This document shows positions 63,617 through 64,000 of a stretch of DNA of 64,000 nt, one piece after another. A program made the translations under genes and the position numbers. Source of the DNA: Entomospira nematocerorum (GTDB lineage Bacteria > Spirochaetota > Spirochaetia > WRBN01); contig NZ_CP118168.1 in assembly GCF_028748105.1 (NCBI RefSeq), forward strand, positions 1,178,001-1,242,000, given 5' to 3'. The stretch's first letter is position 1; every line of letters starts with the position of its first letter. The notes under the pieces are model-generated. The model was not told the origin of the DNA. It saw only the letters and a list, made by a program, of their open reading frames with translations, and made no database searches.

Positions 63617-64000
63617 ATGAAGAAATTTATTCTCTTACTCTTAGACAAAAGACGTGCAGTCACTCTACTGCTTACAATGCTCCTACTGCTTGGAGTCATA
63701 CTAATTAAAAAAATCCCAGTGAGCTTCTTTCCCAAAACTAGTAAACCAACTTACTATATCAACATATCTGGGACAGGTATGACAGCTGAAGATATGCACG
63801 AAGATTTTAACTCTAAAATACAAGGAGCTCTTACGAGTGTTCCCTTCCTGGAAAGTCATGAGGTTCGTTATTATAGTTCTGGTTTTATTCAAATTATCCT
63901 GAACTTTCCCTGGCGTATGGATCTAGATAAAGCAGAGTCCGAAAGTGAAAATTTTAAAACATCCATCAAAAGTATTTTTCCAAGCTCTTTCAACGACCCT
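63617..64000 (+). CDS. RND efflux transporter (partial, C-terminus outside window)
   Basis: The N-terminal 128 residues of an RND/AcrB-type inner-membrane pump. The frame opens with ATG on the base after the adaptor stop. There is a first membrane helix (about 13-30, VTLLLTMLLLLGVILI) with a lysine-rich start and the family P-x-SFFPKT motif after it, then a periplasmic loop. The window edge cuts the gene. With the adaptor it forms a tripartite pump whose outer-membrane partner lies elsewhere. Confidence 0.85.
   Translation, partial: MKKFILLLLDKRRAVTLLLTMLLLLGVILIKKIPVSFFPKTSKPTYYINISGTGMTAEDMHEDFNSKIQGALTSVPFLESHEVRYYSSGFIQIILNFPWRMDLDKAESESENFKTSIKSIFPSSFNDP

Overview
The window is AT-rich bacterial chromosome with densely packed genes. 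Gene content points to a spirochaete. The evidence is an ERCC3/XPB-type helicase followed by a partner gene, a ParE-like topoisomerase without ParC beside it, a three-part BMP-type nucleoside ABC transporter core, an acyl-CoA synthetase of the spirochaetal size class, relaxed lipoboxes, and the order ffh-rpsP-khpA-rimM-trmD-rplS. Base composition looks richer in GC than Borrelia or Brachyspira. A host-associated Spirochaetaceae-like lineage is my inference, not something the sequence proves. No insertion sequence, prophage, CRISPR array or replication origin was seen.

Layout. 1-13.6 kb: oxaloacetate decarboxylase alpha (cut by the left edge) and gamma subunits, a Bax-inhibitor-1 membrane protein, a thiolase, the SbcD-SbcC nuclease pair, an acyl-CoA synthetase behind a one-helix membrane protein, asparaginyl-tRNA synthetase and a DUF1349 protein. 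13.7-24 kb: a complete pectin catabolic locus. It has a secreted PL9-type lyase lipoprotein divergent from sodium symporter-ogl-kdgF-kduI-kduD, and a convergent kdgR-kdgK-eda operon. Together these can take polygalacturonate to pyruvate and glyceraldehyde-3-phosphate. 24.4-25.8 kb: a lipoprotein with 40 tandem Pro-Thr-X repeats, then a tRNA-Arg whose 3' end runs into a perfect 72-bp palindrome. 25.9-31 kb: a PTS EIICB permease and a nucleoside-type ABC transporter core.

31-36 kb: XPB helicase, a partner sharing a domain with it, and folC. 36-48.7 kb: a long leftward run of overlapping or near-touching genes: patatin/beta-barrel protein, lipoprotein, SpsF-like nucleotidyltransferase, PseG-like/methyltransferase fusion, ATP-grasp enzyme, cell-wall amidase, orphan histidine kinase, ParE, MetK and a YdcF-like protein. 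48.8-52 kb: an RRM RNA-binding protein, desulfoferrodoxin, a phosphohexomutase, and a 42-residue ultra-acidic ORF overlapping an exported protein. 52-58 kb: tsaD and the ffh-rpsP-khpA-rimM-trmD-rplS-yraN operon with two uncharacterised genes. 58-64 kb: RadC, rubredoxin, ferritin, glyA, cysS, and the start of an RND efflux operon cut by the right edge.

Promoters fit the sigma-70 consensus with 16-18 bp spacing in many places. Several intergenic regions carry strong hairpins shared by convergent genes. Desulfoferrodoxin, rubredoxin and ferritin suggest an anaerobe that tolerates brief oxygen exposure.
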